Assembly: GCF_003259335.1 (NCBI RefSeq)
Contig: NZ_QLLL01000010.1
Span: forward strand, 1-64,000
DNA from: Chitinophaga skermanii
Lineage (GTDB): Bacteria; Bacteroidota; Bacteroidia; Chitinophagales; Chitinophagaceae
Direction of reading: 5' to 3'
Length of the DNA stretch: 64,000 bases
Within the stretch, counting starts at the first letter, position 1. Every line of letters starts with the position of its first letter. The notes below the pieces were generated by a model. The model saw only the letters and a program-made list of their open reading frames with translations. It did not search any database and was not told where the DNA came from. A program made the translations under genes and the position numbers. Below are positions 34,403 to 42,827 of this stretch, one piece after another.

Positions 34403-36322
34403 ATGACCATTAATCACCAGGAAATCGAACTGATCGACAGTTTTGAACAGATTGCCGTGGACATTCACCCAACTGCGAAAGAAGGGTCAAAAAAGGTGGC
34501 GCAGGAAATTGCCGCGCTTATTCGTGAGAAGCAAGCCGCGAAAGAGCCTTGCGTACTTGGTTTAGCCACAGGATCTACCCCAAAATTCCTCTATGCCGAA
34601 CTGGTAAGGCTACATAAAGAGGAGGGATTAAGTTTCAAAAACGTTGTTACTTTTAACCTGGACGAGTACTACCCCATTGAGCCGGATGCTTTACAGAGCT
34701 ATAACCGTTTCATGAAGGAACATCTATTTAATCACATCGACATCCCAGAAGGCAATTACCACGTTCCAGACGGTACTGTGCCTAAAGACAAAATCAAAGC
34801 CTACTGCGAAGCCTACGAAAGAAAAATCGAACAAGCCGGCGGTATCGACATCCAAATCCTAGGTATCGGTAACAACGGTCATATTGGCTTCAACGAACCG
34901 GGTTCTAACCTCAACTCTCACACACGCCTTATTACACTCGATAACAATACGCGCATTGCCAATGCTTACGAGTTCCCTAATATGAGCCAAGTTCCCCGCC
35001 TCGCTATTACCATGGGTATTAGCACCATTATGCGCGCTAAACGTGTATTATTGATGGCTTGGGGTTCACATAAAGCGAAAATCGTTCGCCGATCAGTAGA
35101 AGGTCATAGCACCGACCAAGTGCCTGCTTCTTTATTACAACAACATTCTAACTGCGCATTCGTAATCGACGAACAAGCAGCTACTGAATTAACCCGTTTT
35201 AAAGAACCATGGTTAACAGGCGATTGCGAATGGACGCCTAAATTGATCCGTAAAGCGGTTACCAGCCTCGCATTGAAATTGGATAAACCCATTTTGATGT
35301 TGACGGACAAAGATTACAACGAAAACGGTTTGAACGACCTCGTTGTACAATACGGTTCTGCGTACGAATTAAATATCGAACAGTTTAACGCTATCCGCGA
35401 CACCATTACAGGCTGGCCAGGTGGTAAACCAGGTGCACACTTACCTAACCATCCAGAACGCTCTGAACCGGCTAGCAAACGCGCCTTAATCTTCTCTCCA
35501 CACCCCGATGATGATATCATTTCTATGGGTGGCACTTTCATTCGCTTACACGAACAAGGTCACGATGTACACGTAGCTTACCAAACTTCTGGTAACATCG
35601 CGGTAACCGACGAGTTTGTTTTGCGCTTTATTGATTTCGCTGTAGGTTTTGAAGATATGTTCGGCATCGATCGTGGTATTTCTTCTAAAATCCTCGACGA
35701 AGCAAGAGAGTTCTTGAAAATTAAGAAGCCTTCTCAAAAAGATACGAAGGAAATCCGCGCGATTAAAGGTTTAATTCGTCGTTGTGAAGCAAAAGCTACT
35801 TGTCGTTACGTAGGTATCGAAGACAATGCTCACTTCTTGAACTTGCCTTTCTACGAAACGGGTTTAGTTGAAAAGAAACCAATGGGTGAAGAGGATATCC
35901 AAATCACCGTGGATCTGTTGCAAAAATTAAAACCACAACAGATCTATTGTGCCGGTGACTTAGCCGATCCACATGGTACGCACAAAGTATGTTTAGACAT
36001 TATCTTCGCTGCATTAGAGCGTTTGAAAAACGAAGAGTGGATGAAGGATTGTTGGGTTTGGTTATACAAAGGTGCTTGGCAAGAGTGGGATATTCATGAA
36101 ATCGAAATGGCTGTTCCAATGAGCCCAGACCAAGTGATGCAAAAACGTTTAGGTATCTTCATTCACCAAAGTCAGAAAGACGTAGTTCCATTCCAAGGAA
36201 CGGATTTACGCGAGTTCTGGGAACGTGCAGAAGATAGAAATGCGAATACAGCTGATTTGTATGACAAGCTCGGGTTGCAGAAGTATGCTGCAATGGAAGC
36301 GTTTGTGAGGTATCATTTCTAA
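34403..36322 (+). CDS. nagB: Glucosamine-6-phosphate deaminase / LmbE-type deacetylase fusion
   Basis: A 639-aa two-domain protein. Residues 1-~330 are a NagB-type isomerase/deaminase: TGSTPKFLY (57-65), NLDEYY with Asp87 and Glu88, and GIGNNGHIGFNEPG (154-167) with the ring-opening His160. Residues ~355-639 are a PIG-L/LmbE deacetylase-like domain with the zinc motif PHPDDD (366-371). The predicted joint activity is deacetylation of a GlcNAc derivative and conversion of glucosamine-6-phosphate to fructose-6-phosphate plus ammonia, but no LmbE enzyme is known to act on GlcNAc-6-phosphate with certainty. This fused form is common in Bacteroidota. No separate nagA is seen nearby, so the C-terminal domain could take that role (inference). 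Confidence 0.9.
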   Translation: MTINHQEIELIDSFEQIAVDIHPTAKEGSKKVAQEIAALIREKQAAKEPCVLGLATGSTPKFLYAELVRLHKEEGLSFKNVVTFNLDEYYPIEPDALQSYNRFMKEHLFNHIDIPEGNYHVPDGTVPKDKIKAYCEAYERKIEQAGGIDIQILGIGNNGHIGFNEPGSNLNSHTRLITLDNNTRIANAYEFPNMSQVPRLAITMGISTIMRAKRVLLMAWGSHKAKIVRRSVEGHSTDQVPASLLQQHSNCAFVIDEQAATELTRFKEPWLTGDCEWTPKLIRKAVTSLALKLDKPILMLTDKDYNENGLNDLVVQYGSAYELNIEQFNAIRDTITGWPGGKPGAHLPNHPERSEPASKRALIFSPHPDDDIISMGGTFIRLHEQGHDVHVAYQTSGNIAVTDEFVLRFIDFAVGFEDMFGIDRGISSKILDEAREFLKIKKPSQKDTKEIRAIKGLIRRCEAKATCRYVGIEDNAHFLNLPFYETGLVEKKPMGEEDIQITVDLLQKLKPQQIYCAGDLADPHGTHKVCLDIIFAALERLKNEEWMKDCWVWLYKGAWQEWDIHEIEMAVPMSPDQVMQKRLGIFIHQSQKDVVPFQGTDLREFWERAEDRNANTADLYDKLGLQKYAAMEAFVRYHF

Positions 36323-36340
36323 TTCTATTATACATTTTTT

Positions 36341-36379
36341 AAAAAAAGGCTTTTCCATTTGTTTGGGAAGGCCTTTTTT
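36341..36379 (+). terminator. Terminator of the NagB-like fusion gene
   Basis: Stem AAAAAAGGC-TTTTCC / GGGAA-GGCCTTTTTT with an ATTTGTTT loop; ends in six T. Confidence 0.8.
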
Positions 36380-36426
36380 GATTTTAATCGGGGAGCGGCC
36401 ATACTAATTTTAATTACATCCTAGTG

Positions 36427-36517
36427 TGTTACTTTCTTTGCTCGCCAAAGAAAGTAACCAAAGAAAGGCGAAAAACGCCCGTGAACGACAGGGGCGTTTT
36501 ATCGGAGCCGTGATTAG
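36427..36517. repeat. Double-palindrome element, candidate REP/MITE-like repeat
   Basis: Two hairpins in tandem: perfect 12-bp GTTACTTTCTTT (36428-36439) / AAAGAAAGTAAC (36447-36458) with loop GCTCGCC, then AAAACGCCC (36472-36480) / GGGGCGTTTT (36491-36500). A direct repeat AAAGAAAG follows the first palindrome. The segment is much more GC-rich than the AT-rich gaps and is followed by an unusual G/T-rich stretch (about 36520-36620). It lies after the nagB terminator, so it is not needed as a terminator. Only one copy is in the window. Confidence 0.5.
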
Positions 36518-36660
36518 GCGGTTGGGGTACTGTGCTGCCGGGCGTTGGGATTTCTTTATTGGTGGTGGAGATGTTTATTTGTTTGTTTGTGGGTGGGGGT
36601 ATGGTGGGGGTTATGAACATGTGTGCATATTTCCCGTAATTTTTCGCAAATGCATTTTCC

Positions 36661-36668
36661 TATCTTTG
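36661..36668 (+). promoter_or_regulatory. Probable -7 element of rmuC
   Basis: TATCTTTG matches TAnnTTTG, 22 bp before the rmuC ATG at 36691. The -33 box is not clear. Confidence 0.45.
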
Positions 36669-36690
36669 GTTTGGTCAAATTTTTATTGTT

Positions 36691-38163
36691 ATGATGGAAG
36701 TACTATTGTTGGTTGGGGGATTAATATTGGGGGGATTAGTAGGGTATTTTGTGGGGAAGTTGCAAGGTGGCAGTGGCAGTGTTAGTAAGTTGCAATTTGA
36801 GCAGCTGCAATCACAATTTAGCCAATTGCAAATTGAGAGTGCGCAGAAGTTGAGTAAGCAAGAGGTGGATGCGAAATATGTTTCGAGGGAATTACATCAA
36901 CATACAATGTTACAATTGCGCGAGCAAGATAGTGAAAGAGGAGATTTGAAGATGACGGTGCAGATGAAGGATAACGAGATTTTGGACTTGAATACGGAGC
37001 TAACGGCATTGAAGAAAGAGAATGAACATTTGATGGATCGTATGTCGGATTTTAAAGTAGAGGTAGAACAATTACAATCCCAAGCAGAAGAAAGGTTCAA
37101 GAATATTGCAACAGAAATATTGCGCGCCAATTCAAAAGAGTTTACCCTCACGAATTTGCAAAGTATGGATGGTATTCTTACGCCACTAAAAACCGATTTA
37201 GCGAACTTCAAAAAAACAGTAGAAGATACCCGTAAAGAAGATATTCAAGATATTACTTCCCTGAAAAAAGAAATCGAACAATTACATAAGCTCAACAATC
37301 AACTCAGCGAAGATGCTAAGAACTTAGCGGGGGCCCTTCAGGCCGATGTGAAGGTGCAAGGTAGCTGGGGCGAGGAACGCTTGCGCGTGATACTAGAAGC
37401 AGAAGGGTTGCAGAAGTATGTCGACTATACAGAACAAAACCAATACTTCGACGAAGAACAACAACAAATACGCAAGCCCGATATGATTATCAAATTACCC
37501 GATGGTAATAGCATCGTAATTGATAGTAAAGTGTCGCTAAATGCTTATGTTCATTACTTCAATGCGCACGATCCAAATGAAAAGAAAGGGTATTTAAAAC
37601 AACTCGTGCGTAATATCACTACACATATCGATGATCTATCGGCTAAGAATTATCATCACTTACGTGATTTAAAAGCACCACCGTTTGTGTTTATGTTTAT
37701 GCATTTCGAATCGGCGCTTACCTTGGCCCTGAATGAAGAACCTAGCATTTTTGAACGTGCGATTAAGAAGAATATTGTTATTATAACACCTACTACGCTT
37801 ATTGCCGCAATGAAAATGGTGAAGATGATTTGGCAAAAAGAAAATAGGGTGCAGAATGTAGAGGAAATTTTCAAACAATGCGGCGCCTTGTACGATAAAT
37901 TTGTAAGGTTCCTCGATTCTATGGAAGGTGTAGGTATTGGCTTAGAGAATGCTAATAAGAACTATAAAGCCGCCATGGATCATTTAAAAGATGGTACCAG
38001 GAGGGGCGATACCATTATTGGTAGGGTGGAAAGATTGCGTGAATTGGAGGCTAAAACCACGAAGCAGATTTCACCTAAATACTTTACTGAGATTCAAATG
38101 TTAGATAACGACCTTAGTATTGTTCCTACCGAAGATACCAATGGCGCAAACATAGAGGAATAA
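36691..38163 (+). CDS. rmuC: DNA recombination protein RmuC
   Basis: A 490-aa protein with an N-terminal membrane anchor (residues 3-22, LLLVGGLILGGLVGYFVGK), a long coiled coil (about 30-215, heptad-rich Gln/Glu/Leu) and the RmuC nuclease-like domain (about 220-440) with GSWGEERLRVILE, RKPDMIIKLPDG and VIDSKVSLNAY, the last resembling the D-(E/D)xK core of PD-(D/E)XK nucleases. RmuC limits inversions between short repeats in E. coli and has been linked to phage defence, but its exact activity is unknown. Length and layout are normal. Monocistronic, closely followed by the PhyH-like gene. Confidence 0.93.
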   Translation: MMEVLLLVGGLILGGLVGYFVGKLQGGSGSVSKLQFEQLQSQFSQLQIESAQKLSKQEVDAKYVSRELHQHTMLQLREQDSERGDLKMTVQMKDNEILDLNTELTALKKENEHLMDRMSDFKVEVEQLQSQAEERFKNIATEILRANSKEFTLTNLQSMDGILTPLKTDLANFKKTVEDTRKEDIQDITSLKKEIEQLHKLNNQLSEDAKNLAGALQADVKVQGSWGEERLRVILEAEGLQKYVDYTEQNQYFDEEQQQIRKPDMIIKLPDGNSIVIDSKVSLNAYVHYFNAHDPNEKKGYLKQLVRNITTHIDDLSAKNYHHLRDLKAPPFVFMFMHFESALTLALNEEPSIFERAIKKNIVIITPTTLIAAMKMVKMIWQKENRVQNVEEIFKQCGALYDKFVRFLDSMEGVGIGLENANKNYKAAMDHLKDGTRRGDTIIGRVERLRELEAKTTKQISPKYFTEIQMLDNDLSIVPTEDTNGANIEE

Positions 38164-38229
38164 ACGCGTTTCTTTCTTGTAATTTACAATGTAACTTATG
38201 CTATCCATCCAAGAAAAGGGTACGCCTTA

Positions 38230-38886
38230 TTGCCGGCTATTTATACACGGGTAGAATGTGCCCAGCTGATGGCTGCTATTGAAGAAGCTACACAAAATGA
38301 ACGTTTCCGTAGATCGAATGAATTATTTGCCATCAGGCGCTTTTTACACGAAGTACCGGCGGCTTGGGGGATACTGAATAATGCAGCTTTGCAAGATGTG
38401 TTGGCTAGTCTTTCAACAGGCAAACTGCGGCCTGTGAAGTCTATCTATTTCGATAAACCAGGAGGTTCAAACTGGTTCGTGAGTTACCACCATGATTTAA
38501 CGATTTCTGTGACATCGAGGCATGATGTACCCGGCTTTGGTCCGTGGACAAAGAAGCCTGGGTATTTTGCTGTTCAACCACCCCTATCCTACCTACAAAA
38601 CATCTTCACCCTCCGTATCCACCTCGACGATACCAACGAAGAAAATGGTGCATTACGCGTGGTACCAAGTTCGCATAATAAAGGTCTCTATCGCCCCGAA
38701 ACAATCGATTGGACCCTTGAAACGGAAGATACCTGCTGTGTAGAAGCCGGTGGCATTATGATCATGAAACCCCTCCTTTTACATGCCTCTGGCCGAACAA
38801 CTAACCAAGCTTCCCGCCGCGTTATCCATATCGAATTCACAACAGATACGCTTCCTGCCCCATTAACTTGGGAAGAAAGCCTGTAA
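38230..38886 (+). CDS. PhyH-like Fe(II)/2-oxoglutarate dioxygenase, N-terminus possibly frameshifted
   Basis: A 218-aa protein of the phytanoyl-CoA dioxygenase superfamily. The iron ligands are recognisable: HHDLT (His-x-Asp, about residues 84-86) and the distal LLLHASGRTTNQASRR with His and the 2-oxoglutarate-binding Arg. Substrate unknown. The only in-frame start is a TTG at 38230. An ATG at 38198 in another frame gives MLSIQEK, which would join naturally to GYALLPAIYTR of this frame if one base were restored in the AAAAGGG tract at 38214-38220. So either the gene has a 1-nt deletion near its start, or it begins at the TTG or at Met13. The rest of the frame is intact. Confidence 0.78.
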   Translation: MPAIYTRVECAQLMAAIEEATQNERFRRSNELFAIRRFLHEVPAAWGILNNAALQDVLASLSTGKLRPVKSIYFDKPGGSNWFVSYHHDLTISVTSRHDVPGFGPWTKKPGYFAVQPPLSYLQNIFTLRIHLDDTNEENGALRVVPSSHNKGLYRPETIDWTLETEDTCCVEAGGIMIMKPLLLHASGRTTNQASRRVIHIEFTTDTLPAPLTWEESL

Positions 38887-38901
38887 ACACCGAAAGTTAA
38901 A

Positions 38902-39240
38902 ATAGTATAATTACCCTATTGAACTGTATAGGCAATAAGGACTTCTATTAGTCATAATAAGGGCTATTATAGGGTAATCATTGGCTATCAATAGGGTTAT
39001 AAGCATCAAACTACTTGTTCATTACATGGAATTACATGGTAGTTACATGGAAATTACTTAGAAACTACATGGATCTTACATGAAACATACTTGAAAACTA
39101 CAGGGAATTTACAGGGTACTTACAGGAAACCTATAGTAAATTAACTTGGATAATAACTAGGCATACTAGGAAATATAGCAGGTACTAAAGGGCAACTTAC
39201 GGCAATGAATATGGAAGGCATATAAGTTTACAGGGCAAGC
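38902..39240. repeat. 11-bp-periodic degenerate repeat array, copy 3 (clearest)
   Basis: TAC (or TAT/TAA) recurs at 39012, 39023, 39033, 39044, 39055, 39066, 39077, 39088, 39099, 39110, 39121, 39132, that is every 11 bp with a single 10-bp step. Units read tacatggaatt, tacatggtagt, tacatggaaat, tacttagaaac, tacatggatct, tacatgaaaca, tacttgaaaac, tacagggaatt and so on. Upstream (38935-39000) the same phase continues with AGGG-type units (ataagggctat, tatagggtaat, aatagggttat), and downstream GG pairs stay about 11 bp apart to near 39214. This fills most of the 442-bp gap and encodes nothing recognisable. Confidence 0.8.
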
Positions 39241-39328
39241 CATTCTTTCGTAATTGGTGAAGAAAATAGCCACACTGGAAAACAAAAAACACTGATTTTT
39301 ATTATTTTAGTATAACAACAATTACCAG

Positions 39329-39907
39329 ATGATAACAGTGCCCGATTTTGCCCCACTTACCGTGTTCCCTAAATTACAAACTAAAAGGTTATCACTTGTT
39401 CCGATTACCATGAAGCATTTGGAGGACATATTTGCGTTGTTTAGCGACGAGCATGTAACCCGCTTTTATAACCTGCATACGTTCAAACAGTTACAAGATG
39501 CGCAACCCTTCATTGAGTTTTATATCAAGAAATTCAATGAAAAATCTGGTATTCGCTGGGGTATAACGTTGGAAGATTCACCACAAATCATTGGTACTAT
39601 TGGGTTTAATAACTTCACCAAAAACCACCGGGCGAACATTGGATACGATTTGCAATCTAAATATTGGAATAAAGGTATTCTAACGGAAGCCTTACAAAGG
39701 GTCGTAAATTTTGGTTTTGAACACTTAGCGGTGAATAGAATTGAAGCGGAAGTGATGATTGGGAACCTCGCATCGGAAAAGGTTTTACTGAAGAACGGGT
39801 TTACCCGGGAAGCAGTATTACACGACTGGATGTTGTTTAATAACCAACATTACGATATGACGATGTTTTCATTGTTGAAGTCGCAATACTTGGCAAACCA
39901 AGCATAA
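39329..39907 (+). CDS. GNAT N-acetyltransferase, RimJ/RimL type
   Basis: A 192-aa GNAT of the ribosomal-protein-alanine-acetyltransferase group (LQTKRLSLVPITMKHLEDIFALFSD, in part; IGTIGFNNF; LQSKYWNKGILTEALQRVV; NRIEAEVMIGNLASEKVLLKNGF, in part). Such proteins acetylate N-terminal or amino groups of proteins or small molecules; the target here is unknown. It is preceded by the repeat array and followed after 72 bp by the epimerase gene. Confidence 0.87.
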   Translation: MITVPDFAPLTVFPKLQTKRLSLVPITMKHLEDIFALFSDEHVTRFYNLHTFKQLQDAQPFIEFYIKKFNEKSGIRWGITLEDSPQIIGTIGFNNFTKNHRANIGYDLQSKYWNKGILTEALQRVVNFGFEHLAVNRIEAEVMIGNLASEKVLLKNGFTREAVLHDWMLFNNQHYDMTMFSLLKSQYLANQA

Positions 39908-39979
39908 TTTTTGTTGTTGTACAATATGGCGGCTCTTGGTTCGTCTTCCTAATCAATAAAGACCCATAAACAATCAAAC

Positions 39980-40909
39980 ATGCAAACTATCCTAGGTGCA
40001 AACGGCGTTATCGGCTATGAATTAGCGAAGGCGTTAAAAGATTATACGAATGATATTCGACTCGTGAGCCGTGCACCCAAACCTGTGAATGAATCTGACC
40101 AACTATTTTCCGCCGATTTACTCAATTACGAACAAACTTGCGATGCTGTAAGAGGCAGCGAAATTGTATATCTCACCATAGGCTTACCGTATAAATCGAG
40201 TGTTTGGGAAGCCCAGTGGCCGGTGATCATGCAAAATGTGATCAACGCTTGTATAAAGAGCAGTGCGAAATTGGTGTTTTTCGATAATGTATATGCATAT
40301 GGTAAAGTTAAAGGCGAAATGACCGAGAATACGCCTATGCGACCTGTTAGCCGGAAAGGGGTTGTAAGAAAGAGGTTAACAGAAATGTTAATACATGAAA
40401 TAGAGCGCAACACCATCCCTGTGATTATAGCCCGTTCAGCCGACTTCTACGGTCCTAGAAATACCAACAGTGTTGCGAACTTGATCTTCGACAACTTAGT
40501 GAAAGGTAAAACACCACAGTGGCTAGGCTCTACAGAATTTGTACATTCATTTACCTATACACCCGATGCCGGCCAGGCTACCGCTATACTCGGCAATACG
40601 CCTTCAGCTTATAATCAAACTTGGCATTTACCAACCGATGCGCAGCAGCTAACTATGCAGGCTTTTATTTCTACAGCATGTGAAGTGTTAGCCAAAGAAC
40701 CCAAAACCTCTATCATTGCACCGTGGATGATGACACTCGGGGGGCTTTTCAATAGCACCATCCGTGAAAGCAAAGAAATGATGTATCAATACGACGCCCC
40801 TTATTTCTTCGATTCTTCCAAATTCCAACAGGCATTCAACTTCGTACCTACCTCCTACCAAAAAGGAATTGTAAATACAATTCAATACTTAAAGAATAAA
40901 AAATCATAA
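39980..40909 (+). CDS. NAD(P)-dependent epimerase/dehydratase-family protein
   Basis: A 309-aa short-chain-dehydrogenase-like protein of the extended (atypical) type. The N-terminal Rossmann motif is GANGVIGYELAKAL (about 6-19). The usual YxxxK is not obvious: the corresponding region reads FFDNVYAYGKVKGEMTEN, in which Tyr and Lys are only two residues apart (AYGKVK). The substrate is unknown; related proteins act on nucleotide sugars or as NmrA-like sensors. Monocistronic or paired with the preceding GNAT gene. Confidence 0.82.
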   Translation: MQTILGANGVIGYELAKALKDYTNDIRLVSRAPKPVNESDQLFSADLLNYEQTCDAVRGSEIVYLTIGLPYKSSVWEAQWPVIMQNVINACIKSSAKLVFFDNVYAYGKVKGEMTENTPMRPVSRKGVVRKRLTEMLIHEIERNTIPVIIARSADFYGPRNTNSVANLIFDNLVKGKTPQWLGSTEFVHSFTYTPDAGQATAILGNTPSAYNQTWHLPTDAQQLTMQAFISTACEVLAKEPKTSIIAPWMMTLGGLFNSTIRESKEMMYQYDAPYFFDSSKFQQAFNFVPTSYQKGIVNTIQYLKNKKS

Positions 40910-40939
40910 CTACAGGTTATAACTAATCACATTTTACAA

Positions 40940-40971
40940 TTTGACTTAGTTATAACACTACCGGAACTTTG
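40940..40971 (+). promoter_or_regulatory. Probable promoter of the YeiH-like gene
   Basis: TTTG (40940-40943), 20 bp, GAACTTTG (40964-40971): one mismatch to TTTG-N19/20-TAnnTTTG. The ATG is at 40996. Confidence 0.55.
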
Positions 40972-40995
40972 TGCTTGTAATCAATTCAAATCGAC

Positions 40996-41943
40996 ATGGC
41001 ACAAAGTATCACTGGGCAGGCATTACGCAAACACAAAGCAATTTTCTTATTGGCATTGTGCTGCTGTTTTCTTCCCTTCATGAATGCACCGTTTGCTTTA
41101 TTATTAGGCGCTTTGGTAGCACAATGTATTCCCCATCCATTTGCACAAATACAGGCTAAAGTGACGCAATATTTATTGCAGGTATCGGTGGTATGTATAG
41201 GCTTTGGCATGAATGCAGTGGCGGCATTCGAGGTAGGCAAAGAAGGCTTTGTGTTTGCATTTGTTTCTATCTGTAGTACGTTATTATTGGGGTTATTATT
41301 AGGGAAATGGTTGAAGATAGATCGTATTACAAGCTATTTAATTTCTGCCGGTACCGCTATTTGCGGGGGTAGTGCCATTGCTACCTTAGCCCCGGTTACC
41401 AAAGCCAACGAAAGACAACTATCTGTTGCATTGGGTACCATCTTCTTACTGAATACCGTCGCGCTTTTTGTATTCCCGGTAATTGGGCATGCTTTACACT
41501 TAACACAACATCAATTCGGGCTTTGGAGTGCTATTGCCATTCACGATACTAGCTCTGTTGTAGGAGCTGCTACAAAGTATGGTAACGAGGCTTTACAAAT
41601 TGCTACAACGGTAAAATTATCACGTGCTTTATGGATAGTACCTGTAGCCTTATTAACTGCCACCACCTTTAAAACAGGTGAGCGCCAAGTGAAATTGCCT
41701 TATTTCATCTTGTTATTCATCATTGCGATGGTACTAAACACTTATGTACCGGCCATTCACATAGCGGCACCATTCTTTGTGCAATTGGGCAAATGGGGCT
41801 TGGTTTTAACGTTGTTCTTTATTGGTACAAGTTTATCGAAACAGGCCTTGCAAGTAATTGGCTGGAAAGCCTTGCTGCAAGGGGTTTTATTGTGGGTATT
41901 TATTAGTGTATTAGCTTTATTGGGAATCATGTTTTTATCTTAA
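40996..41943 (+). CDS. YeiH/UPF0324-family membrane protein, putative exporter
   Basis: A 315-aa integral membrane protein with about nine to ten hydrophobic helices. The conserved family blocks are present: CIGFGMNAVAAFEVG, SAGTAICGGSAIATLAPVTKA (split), and IHDTSSVVGAA. Family members are annotated as putative sulfate or sulfur-compound exporters, and YeiH has been associated with cysteine/sulfur stress, but transport has rarely been shown. Two genes downstream lies the redox gene ypdA, which may hint at a thiol or sulfur link (weak inference). Confidence 0.87.
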   Translation: MAQSITGQALRKHKAIFLLALCCCFLPFMNAPFALLLGALVAQCIPHPFAQIQAKVTQYLLQVSVVCIGFGMNAVAAFEVGKEGFVFAFVSICSTLLLGLLLGKWLKIDRITSYLISAGTAICGGSAIATLAPVTKANERQLSVALGTIFLLNTVALFVFPVIGHALHLTQHQFGLWSAIAIHDTSSVVGAATKYGNEALQIATTVKLSRALWIVPVALLTATTFKTGERQVKLPYFILLFIIAMVLNTYVPAIHIAAPFFVQLGKWGLVLTLFFIGTSLSKQALQVIGWKALLQGVLLWVFISVLALLGIMFLS

Positions 41944-42036
41944 CTGCATTGAATGCGCATTTTTGATAGCAAATCCGAAATAAGTTGTAATTTATAGGTC
42001 CGAATATGTTTGCCAACAATTCACCCCTTAAATACT

Positions 42037-42744
42037 ATGCCTACAATGCGCATTCATTATTTCCAACATGTTCCCTACGAAGGTTTGGGCTGCATCGGCC
42101 ACTGGGTAAGGGAAAATGATTACGAGCTAACCGTTACCCATTGGGATGATACTGTAGAAATTCCCGATTTAACCGACATTGATATGTTGATCATTATGGG
42201 TGGTCCCATGAGTGTTTATGAAAGTGCCCGCTATCCTTGGTTAAATGTTGAAAAGAAATTGATTGGCCGCGCCATCGACCAAGGAAAAATTGTGCTTGGT
42301 ATTTGTTTCGGTGCACAGTTAATTGCGGCTACATTGGGCGCTGCTGTTATACCCAACCCTCAGAAAGAAATTGGTTGGTTCCCTGTTAGCTTTAACCATG
42401 TTGCCGCGCATACCCCTCTCCTAGAATTTCTTCCCCCTACCCTCGAAGTGTTCCATTGGCATGGCGATACATTCGAACTACCAGAAGGCGCTTCCCGCTT
42501 CGGCTCGTCTGCTGCTTGTAAAAACCAAGCATTCATGTATGGCGACCGTGTGATAGGTCTTCAATTTCATTTAGAAATGACTGCTACCGGTGTTGACGAA
42601 ATGTTAGTACACGGCGAACATGAAATCCTCCCTGCTCCTTACATCCAAAGCATTCCCACTATTGAAAGCAAAATCAATGCTGTAGGTCGTATCAACGAAT
42701 ACATGTACCAATTGCTGGATAAACTAGCCGACATCAAATCATAA
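42037..42744 (+). CDS. Class-I glutamine amidotransferase-like protein
   Basis: A 235-aa stand-alone GATase1-domain protein. The nucleophile cysteine lies in GICFGAQLIA, the oxyanion region is IIMGGPMSVYE, and the catalytic His-x-Glu is in GLQFHLEM. I choose the ATG at 42037; a TTG at 42010 adds nine unlikely residues, and Met at 42046 (MRIHYFQHVP) is also possible. Its relatives include GMP-synthase-like amidotransferases and gamma-glutamyl hydrolases (PuuD/YqeB types). The amide acceptor is unknown, because no synthase partner is adjacent. Confidence 0.86.
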   Translation: MPTMRIHYFQHVPYEGLGCIGHWVRENDYELTVTHWDDTVEIPDLTDIDMLIIMGGPMSVYESARYPWLNVEKKLIGRAIDQGKIVLGICFGAQLIAATLGAAVIPNPQKEIGWFPVSFNHVAAHTPLLEFLPPTLEVFHWHGDTFELPEGASRFGSSAACKNQAFMYGDRVIGLQFHLEMTATGVDEMLVHGEHEILPAPYIQSIPTIESKINAVGRINEYMYQLLDKLADIKS

Positions 42745-42793
42745 AGTATCGTCAAAATGACAATGCTATGCAACAAAAGAACTTTGAATAAAG

Positions 42794-42801
42794 TAGATTT
42801 G
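42794..42801 (+). promoter_or_regulatory. Probable -7 element of ypdA
   Basis: TAGATTTG, an exact TAnnTTTG match 27 bp before the ATG. No clear -33 box. Confidence 0.4.
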
Positions 42802-42827
42802 TTGTCTAGGTTTAAAGAATTGTCATA

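Noticed and set aside
34262-34468. 68-codon minus-strand frame at the 5' end of the NagB-like gene
   Set aside because: Overlaps the nagB start codon and AT-rich leader; no protein features.
36426-36785. 119-codon plus-strand frame over the double palindrome and rmuC start
   Set aside because: It translates the repeat element and the G/T-rich tract and overlaps rmuC in another frame.
38902-39240. CRISPR array or ordinary tandem satellite
   Set aside because: Units are 11 bp and degenerate, without spacers, Cas genes or long identical repeats.
40126-40416. 96-codon minus-strand frame inside the epimerase gene
   Set aside because: Antisense shadow of a well-supported coding frame, no homology pattern.
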